64,000 bases of DNA, from positions 13,411,001 to 13,475,000 of the forward strand of contig JAZBRS010000013.1 of the NCBI GenBank assembly GCA_037176725.1. Reading direction: 5' to 3'. Below are positions 12,508 through 24,010 of the stretch, piece by piece (the first letter of the stretch is position 1; every line of letters starts with the position of its first letter). The stretch is from Posidonia oceanica (lineage: Eukaryota > Streptophyta > Magnoliopsida > Alismatales > Posidoniaceae). A model generated the notes under the pieces. It did no database searches and had not been told where the DNA came from. It was given only the letters and a program-made list of their open reading frames with translations. The position numbers and the translations under genes are program-made.

Positions 12508-12738
12508 TAGGCCTGTAAACGGGGCGGGTATAGCCTTACCCATACCCTTACCCTTTAAATTCTAATGGGTAATGAGGTGGGTATAGACCTACATTCTCTA
12601 AGTTTCTACCCTTACCTGCCCCGTTACCTGTAGTAGGATATAGAACGGGTAGGGTAAACGGGTAATTGGATATCAGAATGTTTAAGCATACAATTATACA
12701 AACTTATATCAAATTAAAATAGTGTGTTCTTCCAACGA

Positions 12739-13055
12739 TATAAAAATCTCATTTGAATATCATGTCCTGGATTACATGTCCAACGAAACAAATTAGAAGA
12801 CAGTACATATTCCTACTGCATTACACGTCCTGTATTTGAATATCTCATTTGACTTCTAAAGTCACTGAAACAATGAGCAACATTGAGAAAAATTCATTCT
12901 ATCAACAGGATACAAATGCGGCTAAAATAGGATTTAAAATCTCATTTGAATATCACGTCCTGCTGGATTACACGTCCAATGATACAAATTAGAAGATAGT
13001 ATTAGTACATATTCCTACTGCATTACACATTTACACGTCCTGGATTTGAATACTG
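12739..13055. repeat. Direct duplication inside the hAT element
   Basis: Two copies of a block running 'aaaatctcatttgaatatca.gtcct...ggattaca.gtccaa.ga.acaaattagaaga.agta' and ending in 'cctactgcattacac...tttgaata'. They are about 197 bp apart and differ by point changes and small insertions. No coding signal. Confidence 0.75.
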
Positions 13056-13457
13056 AAATTCCTTTTGACAGTAATCTAGCATAAGATTCCGCTTCTCTAT
13101 TCAGAATCCACTTTTCTATTCAAACATGAAATTCCTTTTGACAATAGAAATTAGATACTGAAAAGAGCTTTAGAAAAAAAAATGCATGGAATGACAGTAG
13201 AAATTCCTTTCTTAGAACTTTTCCTCCTCCCTGTTTCCTTCTTTCTAGTAGTCCTTACTCTCCTACATGAGAGGTTAATCTTCAGAAGCAGAATGGAAAA
13301 GGCAAAAGAATCTGGGTAATGAGAAGCAGGTTAACATGTGGAGTGTCATGAGAAAATTGTGATCCAAATTAATTGCAATTTTTTAAAGAAAAAGAATCTA
13401 GTCTATCAGTTTTAATTCAAAGAAAAATCTCACAAAATGAGACCATGATCACATACC

Positions 13458-13685
13458 AGTGCATCAATCTTTGTGCTAGCTTTAAACTCTTCAAGATTAA
13501 GTTTGCTTAGGATACTGGAGTGCTTAATACGTATGGTAGATACAGTGGCACTATTTCCTCTTGGCATCTTTGTTGTTAAATCAACAGTAAGAGGTTTTGA
13601 ACATGATGGACAAGATAGAATTCCCAATGTAGTAGAATACTGATCTAAACAACCCCTGCAGAAAACATGCTTACAAGAGGAAACC
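13458..13685 (-). pseudogene. Captured exon of a RAD16-like RING/SNF2 DNA repair protein
   Basis: The minus strand encodes a RING-type zinc motif (CKHVFCRGCLDQY, then CPSCSKPLTVDLTTK), followed by SSILSKLNLEEFKASTKIDAL. This order (RING end, 'PLTVDL', then 'SSIL..L.LEEF.TSTKI.AL') is how I know plant RAD16-type SNF2 helicases, just before their C-terminal helicase domain. Splice signals flank it: TTTCCAG at the 5' side (about 13686) and G|GTATGTG at the 3' side (about 13457). Only one exon is present, inside a hAT element between its end and its transposase. It is therefore a transduplicated gene fragment and not a working gene. Assignment is from memory of the family. Confidence 0.7.
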
Positions 13686-13913
13686 TGGAAATAAATGAGA
13701 AATAAATTAGATACTCTATGTCAGATAGGTTATGATGCATCTTTACAGTCATTCCCACACAAATCCAAATAGGTTATGATGTATTTCAGTTACTGTGGGT
13801 CACATGGACAAAAATAATAGGCATGCATATATGGATAAAAATAAGAAACACAAGCCAAAGTGGATTAACCATAGATGAACTTACTATGTGCTTGGATGCA
13901 TAAGATTCCTTCA

Positions 13914-15776
13914 CTATGGTTGCTCCACTAAATCAATATCATTTATTTCAATATTAGCTCCATCATCAACATCATCTTTTGTTGTGCCAAAGGTTGTTTC
14001 ACTAACATCACGTCCTACAAGTTAAATTAAATATAAATGGATTATATAATAAACAAAAAGTAATTAGATCAAACAAACTAACTTTAAAAATTACAATTAC
14101 CACGAAGTTCAGATCTTAACCAATCTTGTCCACAAATTACTACCTCAACTGTGCTTGGATGCATAGAACATCTATATTGATCAAGAACTCTGCCACCTGT
14201 ACTAAACGTAGACTCTGAGGCAACGGTAGATGCAGGAATGGCTAAAATATCACGAGCCATGGAAGCGACAGTAGGATACTTAGGGCCTTGAAGTTTCCAC
14301 CATGCCAATATATCAAAAGTGTCAATCATGGGATGCAGTTTCTCGGTCAATTATGTTTCTAAATCATTCTTTGTTGGTTGTAGAGGTGACTTACTTTGAA
14401 GATATACCTCAAGTTCATTCTCAATAGCAGCAAAACCAGGAACATATGACAAGTCTCCTATATAAGAATTTGTGCTAGTGCCTTCAAAAGTGTTTCTTGA
14501 TGTACTCTCACCATATACAAGTGTATTGTCATTTTGCAACCCATTTCCTACCTTCAAAGAGTATTCATTGTACATTTCCATCAAACAATTCTTGACTGCC
14601 TTAATTCTCTTTTCACCTTCTCCTTCAGGTTGACTACCATAAATCTTCTTCATGTAAAATTCAAGTGTGTCCATTTTGTGTCTTAGATCCAAAACAGAAG
14701 CTATGGATAAAACCATATTTGAAGCATCCCAATACTTATCAAACTTCTCTTTCATTTTGACACCCATGGCAGAAATAAAAGGAGCATGACTATCACATAA
14801 CTCGTTCAGTAACACATATAAAGCACAAATATGTGGAAAGAAGTAGTTTGCAGAAGTATACAATGTCGAAGAGAAAATATTTGTGACATTATAAAAATTT
14901 CTCAAAATATCACAAACAATTTTAGCATTTTTCCATTCCTCCTCATCAGGTGCATGCTTACAGGAATTATCAACATGTGCTAAATGATAAAAGGCCATTT
15001 TAAACTCTAAGGCAATTTGAAGCATGAAGAATGTAGAGTTCCATCTAGTAGGTACATCTAGCACAAGAGATTTTTTAGGAGCTTTAACTTGAGAAGCCAC
15101 TTCTTTAAAAGTTTGCAACCTCAATGTGGAAGACTTCACATACTTGACACTATCACGCACTTTTGTTATCATATCTTTTACGATATTTGTCCCTTCGTGA
15201 ACAACAAGATTTATAATGTGTTCAGAACATCTAACATGAAACAATTTTCCATCTACCACAAGATAACCTCTTGTTACAAGCACATTAATAAGTTCCCTTA
15301 CTAAAGCATCATTGGAGTAGCAATTATCCAACACAATACACATAAGCTTTCTGTCAATGTTCCATTTTTATAAAGTTTATCTATGATTGCCTTACGAGTG
15401 CACTAGCAATATGAGGAGCATCAATCATAGCAAAATTCAAAATAGATTTTTGCAAGTTCCATTCAGAATCAATGTAGTGGGTAGTCAGAGAAAAATATCC
15501 CTTATTTTGATTTGACGTCCACATATCACTAGTGAGGCTAATACAGTATGTAAGACTGTCTAACAGACTATATAATTTTTCATTTTCTTCAAAAATTTTC
15601 ATGCAATCCTTCTTGATAGTTGTGTGTGAAACCACTCGAAAATATGGTAGAATATTTCTACAAAATTCTCTAAATGCAAAATGTTCAACCATAGAGAAAG
15701 GATACTCATGAAGCATTAGCATACGAGCAAGATCTCTTCGACATAATTCTTGATCAAACTTGAAATTCTTTACATC
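13914..15776 (-). CDS. hAT-family transposase (5' truncated, two in-frame breaks)
   Basis: DDE/RNase-H-fold transposase that would cut and join the ends of its element. From 15776 downward the frame gives CRRDLARMLMLHEYPFS and SLTSDMWTS (first catalytic Asp). It is broken by a frameshift near 15380. It then gives CIVLDNCYSND (second Asp region), the RCSEHIINL C/H motif, DVPTRWNSTFFML, and a stop at 14351. The C-terminal dimerisation domain follows at 14350-14101 (FDILAWWKLQ, SESTFSTGGRVLDQYR). The last exon is 13914-14014, after an 86-bp intron (14015-14100, GT-AG) that restores GRDVSETTF...EQP and a TAG stop. The N-terminal BED finger is absent because element A-III cuts the gene. It resembles RICESLEEPER-like proteins. 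Not functional as it stands. Confidence 0.85.
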
Positions 15777-17011
15777 TGTGGATACGGGGTTTTTTGCTTG
15801 GTGGAGAAGGTTTGAGGTTTTGCTCTTTGTTGGCCTTCTCAGAGTCCCCTTTTGCTTGTATCCGGTTTCGACACTCCACGTGTATCGAAACTGGTGTGAT
15901 CGCCACTCTCGGTTTGCTTGTGCTGGCCCTCGAGATGCCTTGGGAGATGTGATGTGTAGATTCGACTACCTTGGGACAACGCCAGCGTTACCCAAGGGTG
16001 CCCGTGCTTGGTGAGTCTCTTCTTCTTCTTCTTCCTTGTAAAACAAATGTTAGCAAAAAAAAAAGGATCAATATGGTGTAGTAACTTATTTAGAATAAAT
16101 AAAATGGGGCATAAAAAAACATGAAGAAATACTTACCCGAGGGGTTTTATCCCCCCAATTGCAACTATGTATGAATGCCTAGCTACAACAATATATGAAA
16201 TGAAATGCAATTCGCAAAATAAAAAGAAAAACCCCTTTGTTTATTTAAGAAATGTAATATGCGGTTGCTGTGGTTGGAGATGGAAGAAAACTCAAGCTCT
16301 CTCAAAACTCTTTCTCAACATAATCTCTCTCGAGATTCTGGCTCAAAACTCTCTCAATTTTTCTTTCACAAATTCCTCTAAAAATTCCCTCCTAATTCAA
16401 ATTCGTGTCCCCTGTGGTTGTGGGGGTACCCCTGCTTTTATAGAAGCAAGGGAGGAACAAATATGGATTAAATGGCTAGATCAGCAAACTTTCCAATTCA
16501 GGGGTGTTATAAGCTGGAATCCCCGCATATAACGTTATAAGCTGGAATCCCAGCGTATAATGACCTCTGAGGTACAGTTGCCAGAATAAAGGAATATTTC
16601 CCTAATAAAGGTTGATTAAGAGTCTTTAAACCAGTTTTAATTGTCTTGACTGGTCAACAGATTCTAAAGAAGGCAAAAATATGGATTTCATATTTGGCTA
16701 AATAAGGAAAGTTTGTGTCTGGCACTGGGCTTCAACGTTAGATGCTGGAAAACCAGCGTCTTACATTATAAGCTGGAATTACAGCGTATAACGCCCTCAG
16801 TCAGTCCACTTTCCAAATTTGGTCAGGAAATGAAGGATACTCAAGTTGTTGACACTTAAAGCTCAATAAGGGATGAAGATAACATTTTGAATCTGGGAAT
16901 AGGTGTTTGGCTCAAGTGAGAGGGCTTGGATTGAGCAAAGAGCCTCTAGGGATGACCTAATGCAAAAAAGCTACACCATCATGAAGGGAGTGCCAAAACA
17001 GGGTATCTACA
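15777..17011 (-). mobile_element. 3' LTR of family A element A-III
   Basis: On the minus strand it begins TGTAGATACCCTGTTTTGGC and ends CCCGTATCCACA, an imperfect terminal inverted repeat TGTRGATA. At 1235 bp it aligns with the LTRs at 29799, 50583 and 56516. A TATA box (TATAAAAG) lies at 16442-16435. Hairpin cassettes lie upstream of it at 16505-16561 and 16737-16792. The polypurine tract at 17012-17026 shows this is a 3' LTR of a minus-strand element. The outer 5-bp flank is ACATC. Confidence 0.9.
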
Positions 17012-17123
17012 GATTGCCCCTCCTTGAAGATGGCTTAGGCACGAAGCTATCTACAAGGTGAGATGATACCCCCGTGTGGCGCTACCCAGGGATCCTAAAA
17101 GGAATCCAATGTCTGCTGCCACC
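17012..17123 (-). mobile_element. A-III internal stub with polypurine tract
   Basis: 112 bp matching the same stretch before the other family A 3' LTRs (50525-50582, and 57844-57955 in reverse). It includes the tract GATTGCCCCTCCTTG (plus strand). Element B cuts it at 17123 after CCACC. At 57950 the homologous uncut sequence reads 'gctgccaccagacttgg', so the A-III body continues beyond the far end of B, outside the window. Confidence 0.85.
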
Positions 17124-19829
17124 TGTAGTAACCCTGAAAATCGGCACGTCCATGCATGATGCCAAAGCTCGCATGCACCGACCGATAGTAGGCCACTATA
17201 AGCGGGTGGATCCGAGGAAGGAAACTTGACTCGAAAATACCAAAAAACAGAGACGAACACAAAAGGAAAATAAAAGAAAAGACAAGGAGTCGCCACCTAA
17301 TTTATTAAAACGGAAAAACTAGGAAAACCGTATAAGGAACGTGCAGAGAAAACTAATGCATTTCGAAAGCATGCAAAATCCAATGCGAATGTGTGACACA
17401 AAGTCAATGCGGTCCAGAGAAAGGGTAAGGACTCCTGTTACGTGTGGGGAAGGTGTTAGGCACCCTCGACACGCTCGAGGAATCGGTCTTTCTTAACTGA
17501 TCCGCTATTGTGTGGCAAATGTTGGCAAATAAATGCCGATTTATATTCGCCCTAAGGCGGTATGCAATATGCAATTATAAACCATGCGAAGCTTAGCAAA
17601 CCTTGTTTAAGAGCGATTAATTAAAGATAAAATGTTGTAAAGAGGTGATAAACAAGAAGGGAAATGAAATTAAAACCAGAAGTATTAAATAAAACAGGCG
17701 AAAAGCGATAACATAGGTGGCAAAGCTCACTGCCTGGATCAATGCATGAGTCGCCTATCTGACAGGCGCCTGTGCATGTCGCCGGTAGGGAAGGCGGCAG
17801 AGGCTCAAACTCAGCTCCCCACATAGCAGCAAACATTACCACAAAAGGGGCATAAAAGTGATGCGAAATGGAAGATTAAAACATGGAAACCATAGATAGC
17901 ATGCCTAGCATTAAGAACAGTGTTAAAACAAATCAAGGAAACGAAGCGATAAGGCAGGAAACTGGCGGCTCGCACACCACTTGGACTGCAGGGTGGGTCA
18001 CCGCTGAGAGCAGCAGCCAACCCAGTCGCCACTGTTGGTGGCGCCTGGGTTGGTCGCCGCTGCATCAGGCGACACAGCCATGCATAGTGTTCCCAAGCAG
18101 TGGCTTTCATTGCCAAGATCAAGCCAGATAATCAATGCAGAACTTGAAATCAGACGCACAGAATTAAAGTCGACACATTCAAGAACAAAAGCAAACATTC
18201 AAACTGCAAAATGGACAAGTGAGTCGCGAGATACAGTGACTCTAAGTTGGCTGGAGGGCTGACTTGAGTTGCAGCTGAGTCGCCGGTGATGCCGGCGACA
18301 GACCTGCAACCCCAGTAGCTCAAACAGCCAATTTCAGGGCCAAATCAAGGACTCACGACAATGCAAAATGGAAATCTAATTATACAAGCATGTAGAACTA
18401 ACATCTAGGATCACAGATATATAACAAACACATGAAATGAAACTTTGAGTTGGCCGAAGTAGTGGCTCAAAGTTTGGTCGGCAAGCAGTTGGAGTTGAAG
18501 GTCCGTCGCTGCTCTCGTTGGCGATAGACCTGGCAGTCCGTTCACCGGACTTCAACACCACAATTCGCCGCCTGGGCGAAGCCTAAAATGTCGAGGAAGG
18601 TTGGGGAAGCACAACGACATTCCCACGAACCCAACCACACCTTCGGTGTGGAAAATGGTGGCTCGAGAAGCTCCACCCACCTCCGCCGTTTTGCGCCATT
18701 GGAGCTCGCTAAACTCCAGTCATAGGGGCAGCCGAAGGTTCGAAGAACCAGCTGGGAAGCATCGTGGCGTGGAGGAGGACACGAGGGAGTATCCGCAGGC
18801 CAAAGAGAGAGGCTTGTGCCTCTTTCCCTCCTCCACCGGCGTCTCGCCGGCATTGCCACGCATCGTCGGCCGTTGGGCCGGCTGAGAGCGCCATCATGCA
18901 AATAGCTAATCTAGAAAGGAAAGGAAGAGGTGTGAGAAGCTTCCTGGACTCTCAAACATGCAAGGTGTTGAGGAATTCTACCTCTGTGGCTCACTAGTGT
19001 GACAGATGGCGTTGGAGAAGGTCACCGGAGTTGAAGAAGATGATGTCGGTGAGGCTTGGAAAGGCTCTGGATCGCTCAAAATCGCACGAGGGAAGGTGGG
19101 AAAGCTCTGAGGTCGCTCAATTGCTTTGGAGTGGTGTCTGCAGTGGAAGGAAGTGAAGTGTAAGTGAGAAAGGAGGTGGGTTCAGTCGGCGAGTTTGGGT
19201 TTTGTTGGATGGGTTGGCTTCTGCACATGAGGACGTAGGGGCAGTGAGTGGTGTGAGAGCGGGAAGAAGGCCGGCTTTGGCAGGTTGAGTAAGTGGGGAA
19301 GGGACGGAAGTAAGTGCGGGCGCAGGCGAGGACGACGAAGTCGTCGTGACAGGCGGTTGGCGAAGGCGGTGAGGGGAGGTATGTGAGTGTGGGGGAAAGG
19401 ACTAATGGCAGGTCGAGTAAGTGGTTCTCATCGGCTTGCGGGTGGAGGTAGTGGGCGAGTAAGTGGGGAGGCGACGGGTGGCAGGAGACGACGACCGGCA
19501 GCGGCCGCACGGGAAAGGTTTGGGCGGTGGTCTGAGTTACAGTTGAGTCACTGGTAGCCGTGGCGCCAAACTCGATCACCACTAAGCGTGGCGATAAAGT
19601 CTAGTCACCTCTGCATGTGACGACTGAGTGTGCAACTCAGTGGACTGGGCTTCTATTGGGCTTGTGTTGGATTTGTGTTGTTTTAAGGTTTGGATTGAGT
19701 TGTGAAAATGGAAATGGTTGGTTTTGAATTGGTTTTGGGTAGGGTTTAGAATAGGATTTGCCAAGCCATCTTCTGAGAAAGCTTCCAGAGATTCTCCAAC
19801 TAAAAGTCTGTCAAAATGGGGTGTCAACA
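17124..19829 (-). mobile_element. 3' LTR of element B (2.7 kb)
   Basis: On the minus strand it starts TGTTGACACCCCATTTTGAC at 19829 and ends GGTTACTACA at 17124. It aligns with the solo LTR at 2699-5318 and with the 5' LTR start at 55922-56515. It contains a nested palindrome at 18268-18310: GTTGCAG, then GTCGCCGG, a 5-base loop, CCGGCGAC and CTGCAAC. The open frames over it (for example 18542-18901 and 19076-19582) follow GC-rich repeat text and show no domain. Confidence 0.88.
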
Positions 19830-19844
19830 GATGCCCCTCCCTGA
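19830..19844 (-). other. Polypurine tract of element B
   Basis: Plus-strand GATGCCCCTCCCTGA is, on the element strand, TCAGGGAGGGGCATC directly before the 3' LTR. It is identical to the tract of element C at 6021-6035, which supports close kinship of the two families. Confidence 0.8.
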
Positions 19845-20360
19845 GCAAGGTCAAGCGTAGCGAGACTATGGCTCAGGGGTGGACACCCCACTCGACACTG
19901 GCTAGAGCACAAATGCTATTGGCGTGAGTCACTTATTCGGCAGATGCACCAAAAGTCATGACTCGTTGCCAGAATGCAAAATGCAAATACAGATGCGAGT
20001 GCTGTTGCAATGCATGCTAATGCAAAGTGATGCTAATGCATGCTGATGCAAAGTGATGCTAATGCATGCTAATGCAAAGTGATGCTAATGCAAGGAGGCA
20101 AGTTGGCGGCTAGTCCAAACTTGCACAAAAGTGGCGTCAGACAAGACTAACAGGCTTGTCGTCTGGGCAGTGAGGGCTGCCGGTCTGGGGGGAGCCGCGC
20201 AAAGAGGGGCAGGATTCCGTGAACGTGCGAGGGAAGAGGCGGCATCTCCTCCTGCCAAGTCGGAAGGCAACCAAGGAAGCAAGGGAAAGGAGAGCATCGC
20301 CTCTCCTGCCCAGAAAGCGAAAGCAAGTGGGACTCCATCCACCTGGAATGAAGTCATGCA

Positions 20361-21450
20361 AAGGCTTGTCCTCACACGAGGAAGCAAGCGGACCTGACCT
20401 CGCACGAGGAAACAGGCGGGGGACTCTGTTCAGACGAAGCCGAGCAAAGGCTTGTCCTCGCACGAGGAAGCTAGCGAGCCTGATCCTCGCACGAGGAAAT
20501 AGGCAGGGGACACCGTGCGAACGGAGCCGAGCAAAGGCTTGTCCTCGCACGAGGAAGCAAGTGGGCCTGATCCATGCACGAGGAAACAGGCAGGGGACTT
20601 CGTCTGCACGGAGAAAAGTCACCAAAGGGGGCTTGTCCTTGCGTGAGTAAGCAAGCGGGCCTGACCTCGCACGAGGAAACAGGCAGGGGACTTCGTCCGC
20701 ACGGAGCGAAATCGCCAAAAGGGGGCTTGTCCTCGCACAAGGAAGCAAGCGGGGCTGATCCTCACATGAGGAAACAGGCAGGGGACTTCATCCGCATGGA
20801 GTGAAGTCGCCAAAGGGGCTTGTCCTCACACGAGGAAGCAAGCGGGGCTAATCCTTGCACAAGGAAACAGGTAGAGGACTCCGTTCGCATGGAGCAGAGT
20901 CGCCAAAGGGGCTTGTCCTCGTGCGAGGAAGTAAGCAAGGCTGATCATCGTACGAGGAAGCAGGCAGAGGACTCCGTTTGCACGGAGCAAAGTCGCCAAA
21001 GGGGCTTGTCCTCGCAAAAGGAAGCAAGCGGGGCTGATCCTCGCACGAGGAAACAGGCAGAGGACTCCATCCGCACGGAGCAGAGTCGCCAAAGGGGCTT
21101 ATCCTCGCGCAAGGAAGCAAACAGGGCTGATCATCGCACGAGGAAACAGGAAGAGGACTCCATTCACACGAAGCTGGGGTGCGCAAAGGCTTGTCCTTAG
21201 CCGAGGAAACAAGCGGGCCTGATCCTCGCACGAGGAAACAGGCAGGAGACTCCGTTCGCACGGAGCTGCACAAAGGCTTGTCCTCGCACGAGGAAGCAAG
21301 CGGGCCTGATCCTCGCACGAGGAATAGGCAGAGGACTCTGTCCACACGGAATTGAGCAAAGGTTTGCCCTCACATGAGGAAGCAAGCGGGCCTAACCTTG
21401 CACAAGGAAACAGGCAGGGGACTCTGTCCCCACGGAGCGGAGTCGCACAA
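20361..21450. repeat. 86/87-bp tandem repeat array (about 12-13 units)
   Basis: Each unit holds three inverted repeats in a row: CTTGTCCTCG-CACGAGGAAGCAAG; CCTGATCCTCG-CACGAGGAAACAGG; and GACTCCGT...CACGGAG...GAGTC. The first is related to the CTTG...CCTCGGGCGAGG...CAAG hairpin of the 62-bp array at 1060-2684. Unit starts ('aaggcttgtcctc') at 20361, 20447 and 20534 give the period. Open frames of up to 203 codons on either strand come from the array and are not genes. Confidence 0.92.
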
Positions 21451-21557
21451 AGATCAACTGGTAAGTACAGGGACTTACCAGCCAAAAGGAAAGAAAGGAA
21501 AAAGAGGGGCGATACCACAGGGCAGCAAAAAAAATGCCCCTGGTATCAGGGATGATA

Positions 21558-23343
21558 CTAGGGGACAGTCGAAGTGCCCCTGGCATCGGAAAAATGGAGA
21601 AAGTGGACAAAACTGACGTGTTTGCCAAACGAGTAGTTAGGGGTACCAGCTCGGAGGAATATTCGGGCGAGAGTGCTCGGTGGCTTTGCTTGCTTTGACG
21701 GCGCGGGTCTGCAGAGATTCTGGCATTTGGATTGATTGCGGGGGGGACTTTCCTGCAGCTCCCTTGTGCTGAGAGTCCTGGTTGCTGCTCCTAACTCTCT
21801 GAAGTGCTTGATGTGTCTCCTGCAGCATCCTGGCAGCAAACTTGGTTGGGGCCCGAGGTCTGAGCAGTAAGAACATATATGCATAAGGCTAGGCATGTAA
21901 CCCAAACAGATGGTGCGAAACATCTTTGCATTGATTAAACTCTGGTTACATGCTTGTGGCAGGCCAAATAAGATATAGCATGATTCAAAAGCTAAACAAG
22001 CAAGCAACTGCACAAATGCCCTAACTGATTCGGGCCTTCTTTGATCTCCTGGCGTCAGGGAACAGGGGGCACCAGGTGGGATCTCGTTGATGGGACAGAG
22101 TCCCTGCACCTTCGTCACATACTTAGGGGTGCACCCTAAGCCTTTTGCAGCCGCGATGTCCGTCGACTGCACTCCATGCTGCATTAGGTTGGCAAGCTCT
22201 ATTGTAGTAGCAGCTGAACTGAGAGGATAGATCTGGAGAAGCCTAGGCGCTGTGCTATCAACAAAGGCACCCTGTTGGAAGTCGAATTGCCGCATGACCC
22301 GGATAGGGTGGTATTCCACACCCCCACTGAATCCTGGTAGCACAACAAGTTGCATGTCGCGGGTGCCAAAGAAGACAATGAATGGCTCAGCAGCGAATGG
22401 GATGATACGCCAGGTTACTACATCATCTGTTAGCTTCGACAGCTTCTCGTATCCCTCCTGGACGCTCTTGATAGTCTTGGCATGGCCGCTATTGCAGTAT
22501 GTTTCAAAAGCATGCACCTGGGGGCGCAGAGTATCCATTTCTAAGTGTCCGGCCAACCAAATCTGTATGAGTGCTCCGTAGCCATGGAAGTGGCAGCAGC
22601 GGTGTGAGACGCGGTCTAGTCCACGATAAGTCTCTGCTAGGATGACTGGTGCCAGGTCAATCTGCTGGGTCACCACAGCAAGTGCAATCTCAGCAATCTC
22701 GATTACAACTGTCATCCGGCCATGAGTGAAAATCAGCTCACTTAGAAAGCGGGTGACAAATCCCCAGAGCCACAGCTCATCTCCGAGTTCAGCATGCTTC
22801 TCCACAGTCTCATCAAAGTATCCTAAGTGGAGCATGGGCGTGAGCCCGCTGGAGTAGATTAGTCTTTGCTAGCAGCCTTCAGTAGAGAGCCCAGACAGTT
22901 GGCTCAGAACTGCGATGTGTCTGTTGCTCATTATGAAAATAGTTGGTCCCATAAGCTTGGAGAAACCGTAGATCCGGAGTACTTCTTCCAGGGTGGGTGT
23001 CAGCTCTGTTCTGTTGAAGCGGAAGACGTGGTGCATCGATTTCCAGAATCTTGCAGCGGCACACAGAAGATGTTGGCTCACTTCAACATCAGCTGCCCTC
23101 AGAAGTTTAGATGGAATGCCCCATAGGCGCAACTTCTCGTAGTCATCTTCGGTGAGCTTGCCAATCCACTCTCGCAGGGTCTCGGAGCATTGCATCGAGG
23201 TCACTAAAGTGGGGAAACCCATTGCGCAAGAGGGAGAATGCAGGCAGCTGTTGCAGAATCTTCCAGTACCTATCACCAAGGCTATGGATCATTAGATCAA
23301 ATACAGGCATATAATCACTGACTGATAAGGAAGCAGATTTCAA
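21558..23343 (-). CDS. DUF7745/PMD-like accessory protein of element B (one internal stop, 5' frameshift)
   Basis: Same sense as pol, downstream of integrase. The 5' frame (23343-23143, about 66 residues) overlaps a second frame at 23279-22869, so one frameshift is needed. The second frame carries ARFWKSMHHVFRFNRTELTPTLEEVLRIYGF, here meaning the stretch around residues 80-110, which has the FW...F...E..PTLEE pattern of plant DUF7745 and PMD proteins. A TAG at 22869-22871 separates it from an in-frame stretch of about 425 codons to 21558. That stretch contains a long hydrophobic helical segment, PVILAETYRGLD, and a segment near YHPIRVMRQFDFQQ. I see no introns, unlike the antisense genes of family A. 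Function unknown; PMD proteins act in gene and transposon silencing in plants, but a role here is not shown. The last ~90 residues are composition-biased, and the true C-terminus is uncertain. Confidence 0.6.
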
Positions 23344-24010
23344 AGCTAGTAAGGAAGTTCAATATGTTCAACAGCTAGCATTCAAAACATAGAGACTAAG
23401 CACATGCAAGCAAGGGGGATTCCGCCTGCACAGGAAAGGGCTAGTAGGAGCTCTGGACCAGCGTAGCTCGAAGGTGGTCAACATGTGCTTAGTAAAGGTA
23501 CTGTCTCAGTGCTGGGCCAAGTCTTGTAGAGCGGAATGATAGAAGAGAAGGAATGATTGGTGCTGTGGATATATGCATGATTTATGACGGATGTGAATTG
23601 CCCTCAGCATATGGAGTGCTTAGCGCCTGCTGCAGAGGAAGAGAGTGGTCCCCGACTCACTGGACTTTACTTAGACTCCTAACTTGTTGGTGGCACTCCG
23701 GAAAGGGGGTTTGGGCATTTCGCCTGTTCTCACTGAGTGGTGGCTCCCTCACTGGCTAGAACATCTAAGTAGTGTCATGTGAGGTAGAGTAGACTCTGTC
23801 TAGAGCAGGCAAGCACTTCTGATTTCATCATCGGGCTAGGATTGCAATGCATGATTTTTTTTTTGATTTTTGAACGAGACATGCTTAAAAAGGGAGAAAT
23901 GCATGGAGATGTATAAAGATGAAAATGCAAGAGACAGGATAGGGAGAGATGCATGAAGATGTACAAGGGTGAAAATGCATGGGATTGGACAGAGAAGAAA
24001 GGATCTGCAA
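23344..24010. other. Spacer between accessory gene and integrase of element B
   Basis: No credible coding region. It has short direct repeats of 'gcatg.agatgtacaa.g.tgaaaatgca' near 23900-23975. The stretch probably held the accessory gene's 5' leader. Confidence 0.4.

Larger units (their letters stand above)
12508..15776 (-). mobile_element. hAT transposon, 3' part (truncated at 15776)
   Basis: The left edge at 12508 reads TAGGCCTGTAAACGGGGCGG, followed by a GGGTA/TACCC-rich subterminal block (12520-12665). This is typical of plant hAT ends. Inside lie a captured RAD16-like exon and a transposase gene in minus orientation. At 15776 the open transposase frame is cut by the LTR of element A-III, so the 5' end and the second terminal repeat lie outside the window. 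The 8-bp target duplication cannot be verified; the flank is ACAACACC. A diverged direct repeat of about 115 bp is present at 12739-12850 and 12936-13055. Confidence 0.8.

Noticed and set aside
20085..21518. Cys/Arg-rich frames of up to 203 codons on both strands
   Set aside because: Translations of the 86-bp array; no start context, domain or single preferred frame.
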